From: an uncultured Fusobacteriaceae bacterium
GTDB lineage: Bacteria > Fusobacteriota > Fusobacteriia > Fusobacteriales > Fusobacteriaceae
Direction: 5' to 3'
Length of the DNA stretch: 64,000 nucleotides
Assembly (NCBI GenBank): GCA_947038515.1
Contig: CAMQWJ010000007.1
Coordinates: 1-64,000 of the forward strand
Below are positions 9,651 to 19,400 of the stretch, piece by piece; within the stretch, counting starts at the first letter, position 1; every line of letters starts with the position of its first letter. Under the pieces are notes generated by a model, which made no database searches, was not told the origin of the DNA, and saw only the letters and a program-made list of their open reading frames with translations. The translations under genes were made by a program, and so were the position numbers.

Positions 9651-11894
9651 TTATAGTGACTTATTTTCTATATTTTGGTTATTTTTTAGTAAGAAAAATT
9701 TTCCATAAGCTTTTTCCAGTTTAAATAAAGAAATTAAAAAATTATAATTATCAATAGAATTTGAAAGGTTTGTGGAGAAGCTTGTATTTTGAGCATCTAA
9801 AATTTCAGTAATATTAATACTTCCATTGGCATATAAATTTTTTGAAATTTTAAGATATTTATTAGCTAGATTAGCAGAAATTTTAGAACCATTTATTTTT
9901 ATAAAGTTATCTTTTAAATTATTATATCCAGTATTTATTTCTTGAGATAAAAGATTTTCATAATTTTTCTTTTCATAGATGAGGCTTTCTTTACTTGCTT
10001 TTAAACTTTCTTGATCAAAATAAGTTTCACCGCTGCTAAAGATAGGAATTGAAAAACTGACACCAGCTCGCCAATTATTAGGTTCATTGTAATCACTTCC
10101 TTCCCCCCAAGGTTCTATCATATTATTCTTTGAATATTGCCCAAAAGCAGAAATTTTAGGTATTATTCTGGAATATGCAACAGCGTTATATTGAGTTTTT
10201 AGTGATTGTACTGTATTAGAATAACTTTTTAAAATATTTGAATTATTAATAGCCCCTTTAGTTAAAATGTTTAAAATTTTATTGTTTTCTTCTGCACTAT
10301 AAAGGACTTTATCTAATTTTATTTTTATAAAAGCAAATTCTTTATTTAGTTCTTCTAAAGATTGGTAGCTATGTCTTGTATTAATTGGAATATTTAATAA
10401 TGTGTTTAATTGGAACACGTTATTATTAAATATGGTTTCAGCATTTGAAAGGGATGTAGTAGATGTTGAAAGGGAACTTTCTAAACGATAAATATCTTGG
10501 ATTCCTGTGGCACCACTTTCATACTTAATTTTGCTTACTCTTAAAAGTTCTTTTGCTAGATTAAAATTATCTAGTTGAATTTTGTAATGAGACTGACTTT
10601 CTAAAACACTGACATAGGCAACTAAAATTTCATAAGTGGTGTTTTTTAATTGTTCTTGAAATTCTAATCCTGTATTTTTCGAAATCATTTTTTCAGAAAA
10701 TATTTCTGCATTTAATTCATTATCAAAAATTACTTGTGTTATTTTAAGTCCACCAACTATTCTATCTTCAGGACCACTGATAGGATTAACAACTCGTTTA
10801 TCTAAATAAGAATAGTCGGCTGTTAAGGAGACTTTAGGTAGTCTTTTAGAATTTTTAGAACGATAACTATAATTATTAGCAATAACTTTCTTAAATTTAG
10901 AATTTAAAAGAGGATTATTATCAATACCTATTTTCAAGGCTTGTCTTATACTTAGTTTTTTTGAGGTAGGAGCAACTTTCTGAATTAATTCTAAATTTTT
11001 AAGTGCTATGACACTGGGTAAAATCCCTAATTTATTTCCAACTTCAAGATTATAATAAATATCTCCTGTTAAGATTCCTAAATTAAAAAGTTGATTTTTT
11101 CTTTTACTATTAGAGTTATTATATAAATTGAAAACTCCTGTTCGAATTCTTTTTTTTATTTCAAAATCTAAATTATATCCCATTAAAGTATTTTTATTTG
11201 GTTCTTTTGAAAAGGCGATAAGAAAAGTAGAGACTTTTTTTTCTAATGCTAATGAAATAATATTTGAAGTAGCTTTAGAATTAGAAACTAGATAGAGAGC
11301 ATCAGAAGTTTCTAAAGATTTTTTGATTGAAATTAAATCGTTGGAATTATTAAAAAAATCTAATTTTATATTTTTTTCTTTAGTATATTTTTCTAACTGT
11401 AAAATTTCTTTTGAACTGTCTTTTAATGAAATATTATCAATGATTAAAGTAATTTTTTTTAAGTTAACGATTTTATTCAGTTTATTTAAATCAGAAGTAA
11501 TATTTGGTTTACTATGAATATAAATAAAATTTTTATTATGTTTTTTAGTAGAAGCCTCTATCCCAAAAGGGTAAATAATCAATTTTGAAGATTTTTTTAA
11601 AAAGTCAAAATTAGTTATTTGATAATCCAGTATAAAAATAGTATCAATTTTAGAATTTTTTTCAAAATTAGAAATTATAGTATTCAAATTTTCTTTTTCT
11701 GAATATGCAACTTCAATTATAGGTGGTATTTTAGTATCATTTTTGAAACCAATATATAACTCTTTTTTCAAATTATCTAATAAATAATTATTTTTAGAAT
11801 TGGATAATATAATACCAATTCCTTTGGTTGTGGAAAAAGAATTATTGCTAGATAAAAATAATAGTACAAGTAAAAATTTAAGTAATTGGGGCAT
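9651..11894 (-). CDS. TolC-family outer-membrane channel with N-terminal ABC-substrate-binding-like domain
   Basis: Signal peptide of about 22 residues, then about 270 residues resembling the ABC transporter substrate-binding-like fold (alternating hydrophobic strands such as IDTIFILDYQI, KITLIIDNISL, DALYLVSNSK), then a complete TolC/OEP region from about residue 315 (KLSIRQALKIGIDNNPLL) to the end, with the internal repeat expected for this family. 747 residues compared with 420-500 for ordinary TolC proteins. ATG with GGAGG 7 nt upstream. Followed after 131 bp by the adaptor and pump genes, so all three efflux parts are one operon. The N-terminal domain assignment is by pattern only. Confidence 0.85.
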   Translation of the reverse strand: MPQLLKFLLVLLFLSSNNSFSTTKGIGIILSNSKNNYLLDNLKKELYIGFKNDTKIPPIIEVAYSEKENLNTIISNFEKNSKIDTIFILDYQITNFDFLKKSSKLIIYPFGIEASTKKHNKNFIYIHSKPNITSDLNKLNKIVNLKKITLIIDNISLKDSSKEILQLEKYTKEKNIKLDFFNNSNDLISIKKSLETSDALYLVSNSKATSNIISLALEKKVSTFLIAFSKEPNKNTLMGYNLDFEIKKRIRTGVFNLYNNSNSKRKNQLFNLGILTGDIYYNLEVGNKLGILPSVIALKNLELIQKVAPTSKKLSIRQALKIGIDNNPLLNSKFKKVIANNYSYRSKNSKRLPKVSLTADYSYLDKRVVNPISGPEDRIVGGLKITQVIFDNELNAEIFSEKMISKNTGLEFQEQLKNTTYEILVAYVSVLESQSHYKIQLDNFNLAKELLRVSKIKYESGATGIQDIYRLESSLSTSTTSLSNAETIFNNNVFQLNTLLNIPINTRHSYQSLEELNKEFAFIKIKLDKVLYSAEENNKILNILTKGAINNSNILKSYSNTVQSLKTQYNAVAYSRIIPKISAFGQYSKNNMIEPWGEGSDYNEPNNWRAGVSFSIPIFSSGETYFDQESLKASKESLIYEKKNYENLLSQEINTGYNNLKDNFIKINGSKISANLANKYLKISKNLYANGSINITEILDAQNTSFSTNLSNSIDNYNFLISLFKLEKAYGKFFLLKNNQNIENKSL

Positions 11895-12052
11895 TTGTGT
11901 TCCTCCTTAAATATAGTAATTAATATTTTATTAAAACCCTAATTACATATTCTAATAAAATCACTTTTTTCATTTAATATTTCACCAAAATTTAATATGA
12001 AAAAAGAGCCTCTTTAAAATTAAAAGAAACTGCTTTTATAAAATAGAAAAAC
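11895..12052. other. Divergent intergenic region between efflux operon and hpt operon
   Basis: AT-rich spacer. It contains a 13-bp palindrome, AAAGAG-C-CTCTTT, at 12003-12015, between the two divergent starts, which could be an operator. I see no consensus -35/-10 pair for the leftward efflux operon, although its ribosome site is strong. Confidence 0.35.
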
Positions 12053-12081
12053 TTGAAAAAGTCTTAATAAAATGGTATTAT
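12053..12081 (+). promoter_or_regulatory. Sigma70-type promoter for the hpt operon
   Basis: TTGAAA, 17-bp spacer, TATTAT, ending 38 bp before the hpt ATG. Likely drives the long core operon that starts with hpt. Confidence 0.75.
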
Positions 12082-12119
12082 AAATTGTAATATTATTTTA
12101 TTAAATTTGGGAGGAACAA

Positions 12120-12668
12120 ATGAAAAAATCTTGGAATTTTGGAATTAATAAGATTTTAATAAGCGAAGCTGATTTGAGCAAAAGAATAAAAGAGTTGGGA
12201 GCTCAAATAACAAACGATTACAAAAATTCTGAGAAACCTCTTATAATAGTATGTTTATTAAAAGGTTCTATTCTTTTTATGTCTGACTTATGCAGAGAAA
12301 TAAAATTACCTTTAAAAATGGATTTTTTAAGTGTAAGTAGCTATGGAGATGGATTTTCTTCTTCTGGAGAGGTTAAAATATTAAAAGAGTTAGATGAAAC
12401 AATAATGGGGAAAGATGTTCTAATTGTAGAAGATATTATCGATACAGGGAGAACACTAGATAAAATAATTTCAATTTTATCTATCAGAGAGCCTAATTCT
12501 TTGAAAATTGTTTCTCTTCTAGATAAACCATCACGTAGAGAAGTGGAGATGGAGGGTGACTACATCGGCTTCATAATACCCAATGAATTCGTAATAGGAT
12601 ATGGCTTAGATTATAAACAAGAATATCGAAATATTCCTTATATTGGCGTTATGGGGAGTGATATCTAA
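12120..12668 (+). CDS. hpt: Hypoxanthine phosphoribosyltransferase
   Basis: Converts hypoxanthine or guanine plus PRPP to IMP or GMP (purine salvage, cytoplasm). The PRPP-binding motif VLIVEDIIDTGRTL is clear, with the N-terminal KGSILFMSDL and the C-terminal FVIGYGLDYKQEYRNIPYIG typical of the family. 182 residues, normal. ATG with GGGAGGA upstream. First gene of the plus-strand core operon; rsmA follows after 18 bp. Confidence 0.96.
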   Translation: MKKSWNFGINKILISEADLSKRIKELGAQITNDYKNSEKPLIIVCLLKGSILFMSDLCREIKLPLKMDFLSVSSYGDGFSSSGEVKILKELDETIMGKDVLIVEDIIDTGRTLDKIISILSIREPNSLKIVSLLDKPSRREVEMEGDYIGFIIPNEFVIGYGLDYKQEYRNIPYIGVMGSDI

Positions 12669-12686
12669 GGTTTTATAGGGGGGAAA

Positions 12687-13487
12687 GTGAGCTTTAATCA
12701 TAAGAAAAAATTTGGTCAAAATTTTTTGACAAATCAAGGACAAGTTTTAAATAAAATAATGGATATTTCCAATGTTGGTGAGAATGACGTTATTGTGGAA
12801 ATTGGACCTGGTGAAGGGGCTTTAACAGAACTTTTATTAGCAAAAGCAAGCAAAGTATATTGTTTTGAAATAGATGAGGATTTAGAAAAAATTCTTTTGA
12901 ATAAATTTGAAAAGAATCCTAAATTTAATCTTATTATGGGTGATATCTTACAAGCAGATTTAAAAACAATATTAGAGAATGATAAAAATGTAAAAGTAGT
13001 TGCAAATATTCCATACTACATAACTTCACCGATAATAAATAAACTTCTTGAATATCGTGATAAAGTGGATGAAATATATATTATGGTTCAAAAAGAAGTA
13101 GCAGAAAGAATAGCATCTAAATCAGGAAAAGAAAGGAGTGTTCTTACACTTGCAGTAGAATATTTTGGAGTAGCAGAATATTTATTTACGATTCCAAAAG
13201 AATTATTTACTCCAATTCCAAAAGTAGATTCTGCTTTTATATCAATTAAACCATATAAAACTTCATATACTGATAAAATAAGAGAGGAAGTTTTTTTCAA
13301 GTATGTGAAAATGGCCTTTGCAAATAAAAGAAAAAATATTTTAAATAACCTTCAGAGTTTGGGGCATTCAAAAGATATCTTAAGAGAAAAAATGGAAGTT
13401 TTAGGAATTTCACCAAATGAAAGAGCTGAAAATATAACTATTGATCAGTTTATTGAATTAGCACTATTATTTGAAAATTTGAAGTGA
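12687..13487 (+). CDS. rsmA: 16S rRNA adenine(1518/1519)-N6-dimethyltransferase
   Basis: KsgA-type enzyme that dimethylates two adjacent adenines in helix 45 of 16S rRNA late in 30S assembly. N-terminal KKFGQNFLTN, SAM motif VEIGPGEGALT, and the catalytic ANIPYYITSP (NxPY) are all present; C-terminal helical domain ends in NERAENITIDQF. 266 residues. GTG start preceded by a GGGGGG tract; no better start is nearby. Confidence 0.96.
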   Translation: MSFNHKKKFGQNFLTNQGQVLNKIMDISNVGENDVIVEIGPGEGALTELLLAKASKVYCFEIDEDLEKILLNKFEKNPKFNLIMGDILQADLKTILENDKNVKVVANIPYYITSPIINKLLEYRDKVDEIYIMVQKEVAERIASKSGKERSVLTLAVEYFGVAEYLFTIPKELFTPIPKVDSAFISIKPYKTSYTDKIREEVFFKYVKMAFANKRKNILNNLQSLGHSKDILREKMEVLGISPNERAENITIDQFIELALLFENLK

Positions 13488-13494
13488 GGTAACG

Positions 13495-13737
13495 ATGTTA
13501 AAAAGTTATGAATTTTTAATAAAAACCACAAGAAAAGATATAGATTTTATTAATAAAATAATAGAAGCATATGAAGGTGTTGGAGTGGTGAGAACAATTA
13601 GTGCAGAAAAAGGATTATTAAATATAATTACAACTTATGATTTTAAGGAGTATCTAAGAGATATTCTTGAAGATTTAAACACTAAGTGGGTAAAAGCTGA
13701 GATTTTAGATGAAAAACCGTGGACAGGAGGATTGTAA
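13495..13737 (+). CDS. Small conserved protein, DUF4911-like
   Basis: 80-residue protein with no recognised catalytic motif. Predicted alternating helix/strand pattern (KDIDFINKIIEAYEGVGVVRTISAEKG, then LNIITTYDF), possibly a small ferredoxin-like fold. It sits 7 bp after rsmA and 1 bp before khpA and has a matching ribosome site (GAGGTAACG), so it is translated as part of the ribosome/RNA operon. The DUF4911 name is recalled from similar proteins at this locus in Fusobacteria and Clostridia; treat as tentative. Confidence 0.75.
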   Translation: MLKSYEFLIKTTRKDIDFINKIIEAYEGVGVVRTISAEKGLLNIITTYDFKEYLRDILEDLNTKWVKAEILDEKPWTGGL

Positions 13738-13738
13738 A

Positions 13739-13978
13739 ATGGAAAAATTAGAAAAATTACTTAGATTTATAGTTGAGGAATTAGTTGAAACAAAAGAGGA
13801 GATTCAAATAACTTATGAGGTAATTGATGAGAATATTAATTTTAAAATAAGTGTTGCTAAAGGTGAAATGGGACGTCTTATTGGAAAAAATGGAGTTATT
13901 GCAAATTCTATTAGAGTTCTAATGCAAGCTTCTGGAATAAAAGGGAAAGTTTTCGTTAATGTTGAATTTGTAGATTAG
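13739..13978 (+). CDS. khpA: KH-domain RNA-binding protein KhpA
   Basis: Single KH domain with the GxxG loop as LIGKNGVIANSIR, 79 residues, the typical size. KhpA acts with KhpB as a broad RNA chaperone in Firmicutes and Fusobacteria. An in-frame upstream ATG at 13709 lies inside the preceding gene; AGGAGG at 13725-13730, 8 nt before the ATG at 13739, fixes the start here, one base after the previous stop. Position between rsmA and rimM is the usual rpsP-khpA-rimM type of neighbourhood. Confidence 0.93.
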   Translation: MEKLEKLLRFIVEELVETKEEIQITYEVIDENINFKISVAKGEMGRLIGKNGVIANSIRVLMQASGIKGKVFVNVEFVD

Positions 13979-13986
13979 GAGGTATT

Positions 13987-14502
13987 GTGGAATTAATAAC
14001 AGTTGGAAAAATAGGAGGAACTCATCATCTAAAAGGTGCATTGAAGTTTCATTCTAATGTTGGTGATAGTGTAAAAAATATGATAGGTACAAAAGTCATG
14101 GTTGAGTATTCTGGAGGTCTTTCAGAATTATATACAGTAAAATCTATTGCTTCTTTTGTTGGTGAAATATGGATGATTGAATTTTTAGAAATTACGAATA
14201 AAAATCAAGCAAGTGTATTATCTAATGGAATTATAAAGGCAAGACGAGATTTAATAGGAATTACTGATGATGAATACCTATTAAATGATTTATTAGAAAT
14301 GAAAGTTTTGGATGAAAATAATAATTTTATTGGTAATGTTGTGAAAATTTTTGATACTTCTGCACATGAAATTTTAGAAGTTGAAAGTGACAAATATGAA
14401 GTGATGATTCCAAATATTGAAGAATTTATAAAAAATATAGATTTTCAAAATCGTGAAATAATCGTATCATTGATAGAAGGAATGCTTGAAGAAAAAAAAT
14501 AA
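13987..14502 (+). CDS. rimM: Ribosome maturation factor RimM
   Basis: Assists 30S head assembly and binds S19. N-terminal ITVGKIGGTHHLKGALKF is the RimM signature; the C-terminal PRC-barrel half ends ...MIPNIEEFIKNID. 171 residues. GTG start with AGGAGG at 13977-13982 overlapping the stop of khpA, which suggests translational coupling. trmD follows after 26 bp, as in most bacteria. Confidence 0.95.
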   Translation: MELITVGKIGGTHHLKGALKFHSNVGDSVKNMIGTKVMVEYSGGLSELYTVKSIASFVGEIWMIEFLEITNKNQASVLSNGIIKARRDLIGITDDEYLLNDLLEMKVLDENNNFIGNVVKIFDTSAHEILEVESDKYEVMIPNIEEFIKNIDFQNREIIVSLIEGMLEEKK

Positions 14503-14528
14503 ATTTTTATTAAATGGTGGAGGAAAAA

Positions 14529-15254
14529 ATGAAAATAAATATAATAACACTTTTTCCTGAGTTTTTTGATAATTTTAAAAAAGAAAGTATTATTGGGCGT
14601 GCTATAGAGAGCCAAAAAATTGAAATTAATATTATTAATTTAAGAGATTTTTGTTATGATAAGCATAAACAAGCAGATGATATGGCTTTTGGTGGAGGAC
14701 CAGGTATGGTTATGAAACTAGAGCCAATTTTTAATGCCTTGGAAACAGTTACTGGTAAAGTGATATATCCATCTCCTCAAGGTCCTGTTTTTACACAAAA
14801 ATTAGCTTTAGATTTGAGTATTGAAAAAGAAATTACTATTCTTTGTGGTCACTATGAAGGAATTGATGAAAGAGTAATAGAGGAAAAAGTTGATTTAGAA
14901 ATATCCATTGGGGATTATGTTCTAACTGGTGGAGAAATTCCTGCAATGGTCATGTGTGATGTAATTGCAAGAATGGTTCCAGGAGTTATAAAAAAAGAAT
15001 CTTATGAAAATGATTCTTTTTTTGATGGGTTACTTGATCATCCACACTATACAAGACCAAGTGATTTTAAAGGTTTAAAAATTCCAGAAGTTTTAATCTC
15101 AGGTCATCATAAAAATATAGATAATTGGAGATTAGAACAAAGTTTAAAAAGAACTATGGAACGGAGACCTGAATTATTAGAAAATAGAGAGTTTACTAAA
15201 GAAGAAAAAAAAATAATGGAAAAATTAGAAAAAAAATTGTTAAATCAAAATTAA
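14529..15254 (+). CDS. trmD: tRNA (guanine-37-N1)-methyltransferase
   Basis: Methylates G37 next to the anticodon to prevent +1 frameshifts. SPOUT knot motifs are visible: GGGPGMVMK, CGHYEGIDERV and SIGDYVLTGGE, then LDHPHYTRP. A longer frame opens at 14514, but GGTGGAGG within it is placed 5-6 nt before the ATG at 14529, giving MKINIITLFPEFF, the expected N-terminus; 241 residues. Confidence 0.96.
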   Translation: MKINIITLFPEFFDNFKKESIIGRAIESQKIEINIINLRDFCYDKHKQADDMAFGGGPGMVMKLEPIFNALETVTGKVIYPSPQGPVFTQKLALDLSIEKEITILCGHYEGIDERVIEEKVDLEISIGDYVLTGGEIPAMVMCDVIARMVPGVIKKESYENDSFFDGLLDHPHYTRPSDFKGLKIPEVLISGHHKNIDNWRLEQSLKRTMERRPELLENREFTKEEKKIMEKLEKKLLNQN

Positions 15255-15298
15255 AAATATAATAAAAAGAATAGATTCTTTTATAAAAAGGAGCTGAC

Positions 15299-15814
15299 AT
15301 GATATATAAATTTAATGGAATAGAACCTAAAATAGGGGAAAATAATTTTATTGCTGAAAATTCCAGTGTAATAGGAAGTGTTATTACAGGGAGTAATGTA
15401 TCTATATGGTTTTCTACTGTTCTTCGAGCAGATTGTTCTTATATTGAAGTGGGCAATAATAGTAATATTCAAGACAATTGTACAGTACATGGGGATATTA
15501 ATACCCCAGTAATAATTGGAGAAAATGTTACAATAGGTCACAACTGTGTCATTCATGGCTGTAAAATAGGGAATAATGTAGTTATTGGGATGGGCTCTAT
15601 TTTATTAAATGGCTCTATAGTTCCAGATAATTGTATTATTGGAGCAGGCAGTGTTGTAAGTAAGAAACTTATAATTGAAAAAGAAGATTTAGTTATTGGT
15701 AATCCTCCAAAGATAGTAAGAAAACTATCAGAAGCAAATGTTGAATATATAAAGTATGCTGCCAATCTTTATATAAAAGAAATTGAGTTATATAAAAAAT
15801 TAGTAAAAATTTAA
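15299..15814 (+). CDS. Gamma-class carbonic anhydrase-like hexapeptide-repeat protein
   Basis: Left-handed beta-helix protein of 171 residues. The three zinc-type histidines are present in CTVHGD and IGHNCVIHGC, and the conserved Arg/Asp pair in VLRADCSYIEVG. Proteins of this YrdA/PaaY/gamma-CA group are often annotated as transferases, and carbonic anhydrase activity is not proven for most. ATG with AAAGGAG upstream; 44 bp after trmD. Confidence 0.88.
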   Translation: MIYKFNGIEPKIGENNFIAENSSVIGSVITGSNVSIWFSTVLRADCSYIEVGNNSNIQDNCTVHGDINTPVIIGENVTIGHNCVIHGCKIGNNVVIGMGSILLNGSIVPDNCIIGAGSVVSKKLIIEKEDLVIGNPPKIVRKLSEANVEYIKYAANLYIKEIELYKKLVKI

Positions 15815-15842
15815 AACTATAAATTTAAAGTAGGTGAAAACA

Positions 15843-16406
15843 TTGAGAAATTCAATATATTTAGCACTAGTACATTATCCAGTTTTTAATAAAAATAAGG
15901 AAGTGGTTGCCACTTCAGTAACAAATTTTGATATTCACGATATATCAAGAAGTTGTAGAACATATGATATAAATCAGTATCATATTATCGTTCCAGTTGA
16001 AGCTCAAAAGCAACTAACAGAAAGAATCATTGGTTATTGGCAAGAAGGAGTAGGAGGAACTCATAACAAAGATAGAGAAGAAGCATTTGGTAATACTAGA
16101 GTTTATGATAGTATCCAAACATCTATTTTAGAAATTGAAAAGCGAGAAGGAAAAAAACCTTTAATTATTACTACTTCAGCAAAAATTTTTGAGAATTCAA
16201 TCTCTTATAAAGAATTAGGAGAAAAAATTATAGAGGATAATACCCCATATTTATTACTTTTTGGTACTGGATGGGGACTTACAGATGAGATTATGGAAAT
16301 GTCTAACTATATTTTAGAACCTATCAGAGGAATGACTAAATACAATCATTTGTCTGTTAGATCTGCAGTAGCAATTATATTGGATAGACTTATTGGAGAA
16401 AAATAA
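15843..16406 (+). CDS. SPOUT-type RNA methyltransferase (Methyltrn_RNA_4 family)
   Basis: 187-residue SAM-dependent RNA methyltransferase of the family often found beside trmD/rimM; its RNA target is not known to me. The SPOUT core is recognisable: LLFGTGWGLTDEIME (cofactor loop) and NHLSVRSAVAIILDRLIG at the end. A GTG at 15834 is in frame, but AGGTGA overlaps it and sits 5-6 nt before TTG at 15843, giving MRNSIYLALVHYPV, which I take as the true start. Confidence 0.85.
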   Translation: MRNSIYLALVHYPVFNKNKEVVATSVTNFDIHDISRSCRTYDINQYHIIVPVEAQKQLTERIIGYWQEGVGGTHNKDREEAFGNTRVYDSIQTSILEIEKREGKKPLIITTSAKIFENSISYKELGEKIIEDNTPYLLLFGTGWGLTDEIMEMSNYILEPIRGMTKYNHLSVRSAVAIILDRLIGEK

Positions 16407-16408
16407 AA

Positions 16409-19400
16409 ATGGCAAAAGAAATAATAATAGAACCTAGTGCAAATATATTTGCATCATTAGGGATAAAAGAGATAGAAATACAAGAAATTCGATATAATGA
16501 GAGATATAAACGTCTCAGTATCGATTGTTTTCTTTTATCAACAGATTTCTTCCATGAAATAGACACATTAGAAAATAAATTGAAAAATCATTTTGGTGAA
16601 AAATTAATTGTAGAAATAAAATTAACTTTGAAAACAACCGAAATAAAAAAAGAAGAATTAAGAAAAATTGTAGAGAGAGCTATTAAAAAGCTTAAAGAAA
16701 AAAATGCTATTTCACGTTCTTTTTTATATTTTTATAGAATAGCTTTAGAAAGTGATTATATCAATATTGAACTAAATGATGAAATGAGTGTTAAAACTTT
16801 ATATGACTCAAATATAAATATAAAACTAGAGAAAAAAATCAGTAACTATGGAATTAATGGATTTAAAATAAAATTTATAGTTGGGGATTTTAGTAAGAAG
16901 TTAGAAGAATTAGATAGTCAAAAAAATTCAGATTTGATTAGATTAAAGGAAAAAAGTGATGAACAATCTTTAATTAATCGTACTCAATCTAATAATGTAT
17001 CAACTAGTAAATCAACTGCTTCTAAAGATAATCCTAATGTTCAAAAATTTCAATATAAAAATAAAGGTTTAAATGGAACTATTATATCAATAGATGAATT
17101 TAGTGAACTACTTGAAACAGAAATTTGCTTAGTTTCAGGAGAGATTTTTTCATTAGAAATACGTGATATAAGAGGAGAAAAAAACCTTGTAACACTTCGA
17201 ATTACAGATAAAAAAAATTCAGTTACATTGAAAATTTTTATGAATAAAGATAAGAAACTAGAAGTGAAAGAGGGAGATTTAATCAAGGCTGTAGGAAGAA
17301 AACAAGTAGATAAATTTGCTAATAATGAAGAAATTATTATGATTACAGCAATAGAAAAATTGGAAAATACTACTGTTATAAAAAAAGATCATGCTATAAA
17401 AAAAATGGTTGAATTGCATACACATAGTAAAATGAGTGAAATGGTAGGAGTTACTGATATAAAAAACATTATAAATAGGGCTGAGCAATATGGGCATTCT
17501 TCAGTGGCAATTACAGATTATGGTGTTGTACACTCTTTTCCATTTGCTTACAAAGCAGCCAAGGGAAAAGATATTAAAGTTATATTAGGAAGTGAACTTT
17601 ATATGGTTGATGATATCTCTGATATTGTGACCAATTCTGATAATAGATTAATTGCTGAAGAAGTTTATACTGTTTTTGATTTAGAAACTACAGGTCTTAA
17701 TGGGCACTCCAATGAGATAATAGAAATAGGTGCTATAAAATTAAGCGGTTCTAGAATTGTAGATAAATATTCTGCTTTTGTTAAACCAGAAAGAAAAATT
17801 CCTAAAAAAATAACGGAACTAACTGGAATCAGCTCAGATATGGTAGAAAATGCCCAAAGTATTGAAGAAGTCCTACCCAAATTTTTAGAGTTTATAGGGG
17901 ATTCGACTTTGGTTGCACATAATGCTCCATTTGATATGAGTTTTATTGTACGAGAGACAAAAAGAATATTAAATAAAGAAATCAATAATCCTGTTATTGA
18001 TACTTTACGTATGGCAAGAGATGTTTTACCTAATATAAAGAGTTATGGACTAAAAGTCTTAACTAAGCATTTAGGAGTTGCTCTTGAATCACATCATAGA
18101 GCAGTAGATGATTCCCAAGCAACAGCAAATATGTTTTTAATCTTTCTTGAAAAATATATTGAGAAAGGGGCGATTACTCTAAAAGATATGAACTCTACTT
18201 TCCCTGTTAATATACAAAAGCAAAGTACAAGCAATATAATGGTACTGGTTAAAGATAAAATAGGTTTGAAAAATATGTATAAAATTATTTCTGAATCTCA
18301 TTTAAATTATTATGGTGGAAAAAAGCCAAGGATAACTAAAAGTTTTCTTATAGAACATCGAGAAGGTCTGATTTTTGGTAGCTCATTAAGCACACACTTT
18401 AATAATTCAGGAGAACTTGCAAATAATTACTTAGAGTATGATTTTAAAAAAGTTGAAAAAAATATAGATTTTTACGATTATATAGAATTACTACCACGAG
18501 TTGCACATACAGAACTTTTTGATGAAGATGATAGTGGAAGAATGAAAAATCATAATGAAGTTGAAAATATGAATAAATATTTTTATGAATTAGCAAAAAA
18601 ATATGGAAAAATAGTAACAGGAAGTTCTAATGTACACTATTTAGAACCAGAAGAAAGTAAAATTAGAAGTATTTTATTATATGGAAGTGGTTCAGTCTTT
18701 AGGGCTAATCAGTACCAATCTGATAATGGATTTTACTTTAGAACAACAGAAGAATTATTACAAGAATTTTCTTATTTAGGTCAAGATATAGCAGAAGAAA
18801 TTGTAGTAACAAATACTAATTTAATTTGTGAACAAATTGAAAAAATAAAACCTGTTCCTGATGGTTTCTATCCACCTAAAATAGATAATGCAGAAAATAT
18901 AGTTCGAGAAATGACTTATGAAAAATCTTATAAAATTTATGGAAATCCACTTCCAAAGATTGTAGAAGAAAGAGTAGAGAGAGAACTAAAATCTATTATA
19001 GGAAACGGCTTTGCTGTTTTATATCTTTCAGCTCAAAAACTTGTAAAAAAATCTTTGGATGCTGGATATATAGTTGGGTCTAGAGGTTCTGTAGGTTCTT
19101 CAATAGTGGCTTATATGATGGATATTACAGAAGTTAATGCTCTCTATCCTCACTATATTTGTGAAAATACAGAGTGTAAATATTCAGAATTTATTGAAAG
19201 AGAAGGGTCAGGAGTTGATTTAGAGCAAAAAGAGTGTCCTCACTGTGGTCTTATTTTAAAAAGAGATGGACATTCAATTCCATTTGAAGTTTTTATGGGA
19301 TTTGATGGGGATAAAGTTCCTGATATAGATTTAAATTTCTCTGGAGATTATCAATCAGAAATTCATCGTTATTGTGAAGAGCTTTTTGGAAAAGAAAATG

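Noticed and set aside
12003-12015. The AAAGAG-C-CTCTTT palindrome as a firm regulator site for the efflux operon
   Set aside because: Short AT-rich palindromes are expected by chance here, and no regulator gene is adjacent; kept only as a note in the spacer entry.
15281-15765. Minus-strand ORFs opposite the gamma-carbonic-anhydrase-like gene
   Set aside because: They are shadows of a well-supported plus-strand gene, have no ribosome sites and odd composition.
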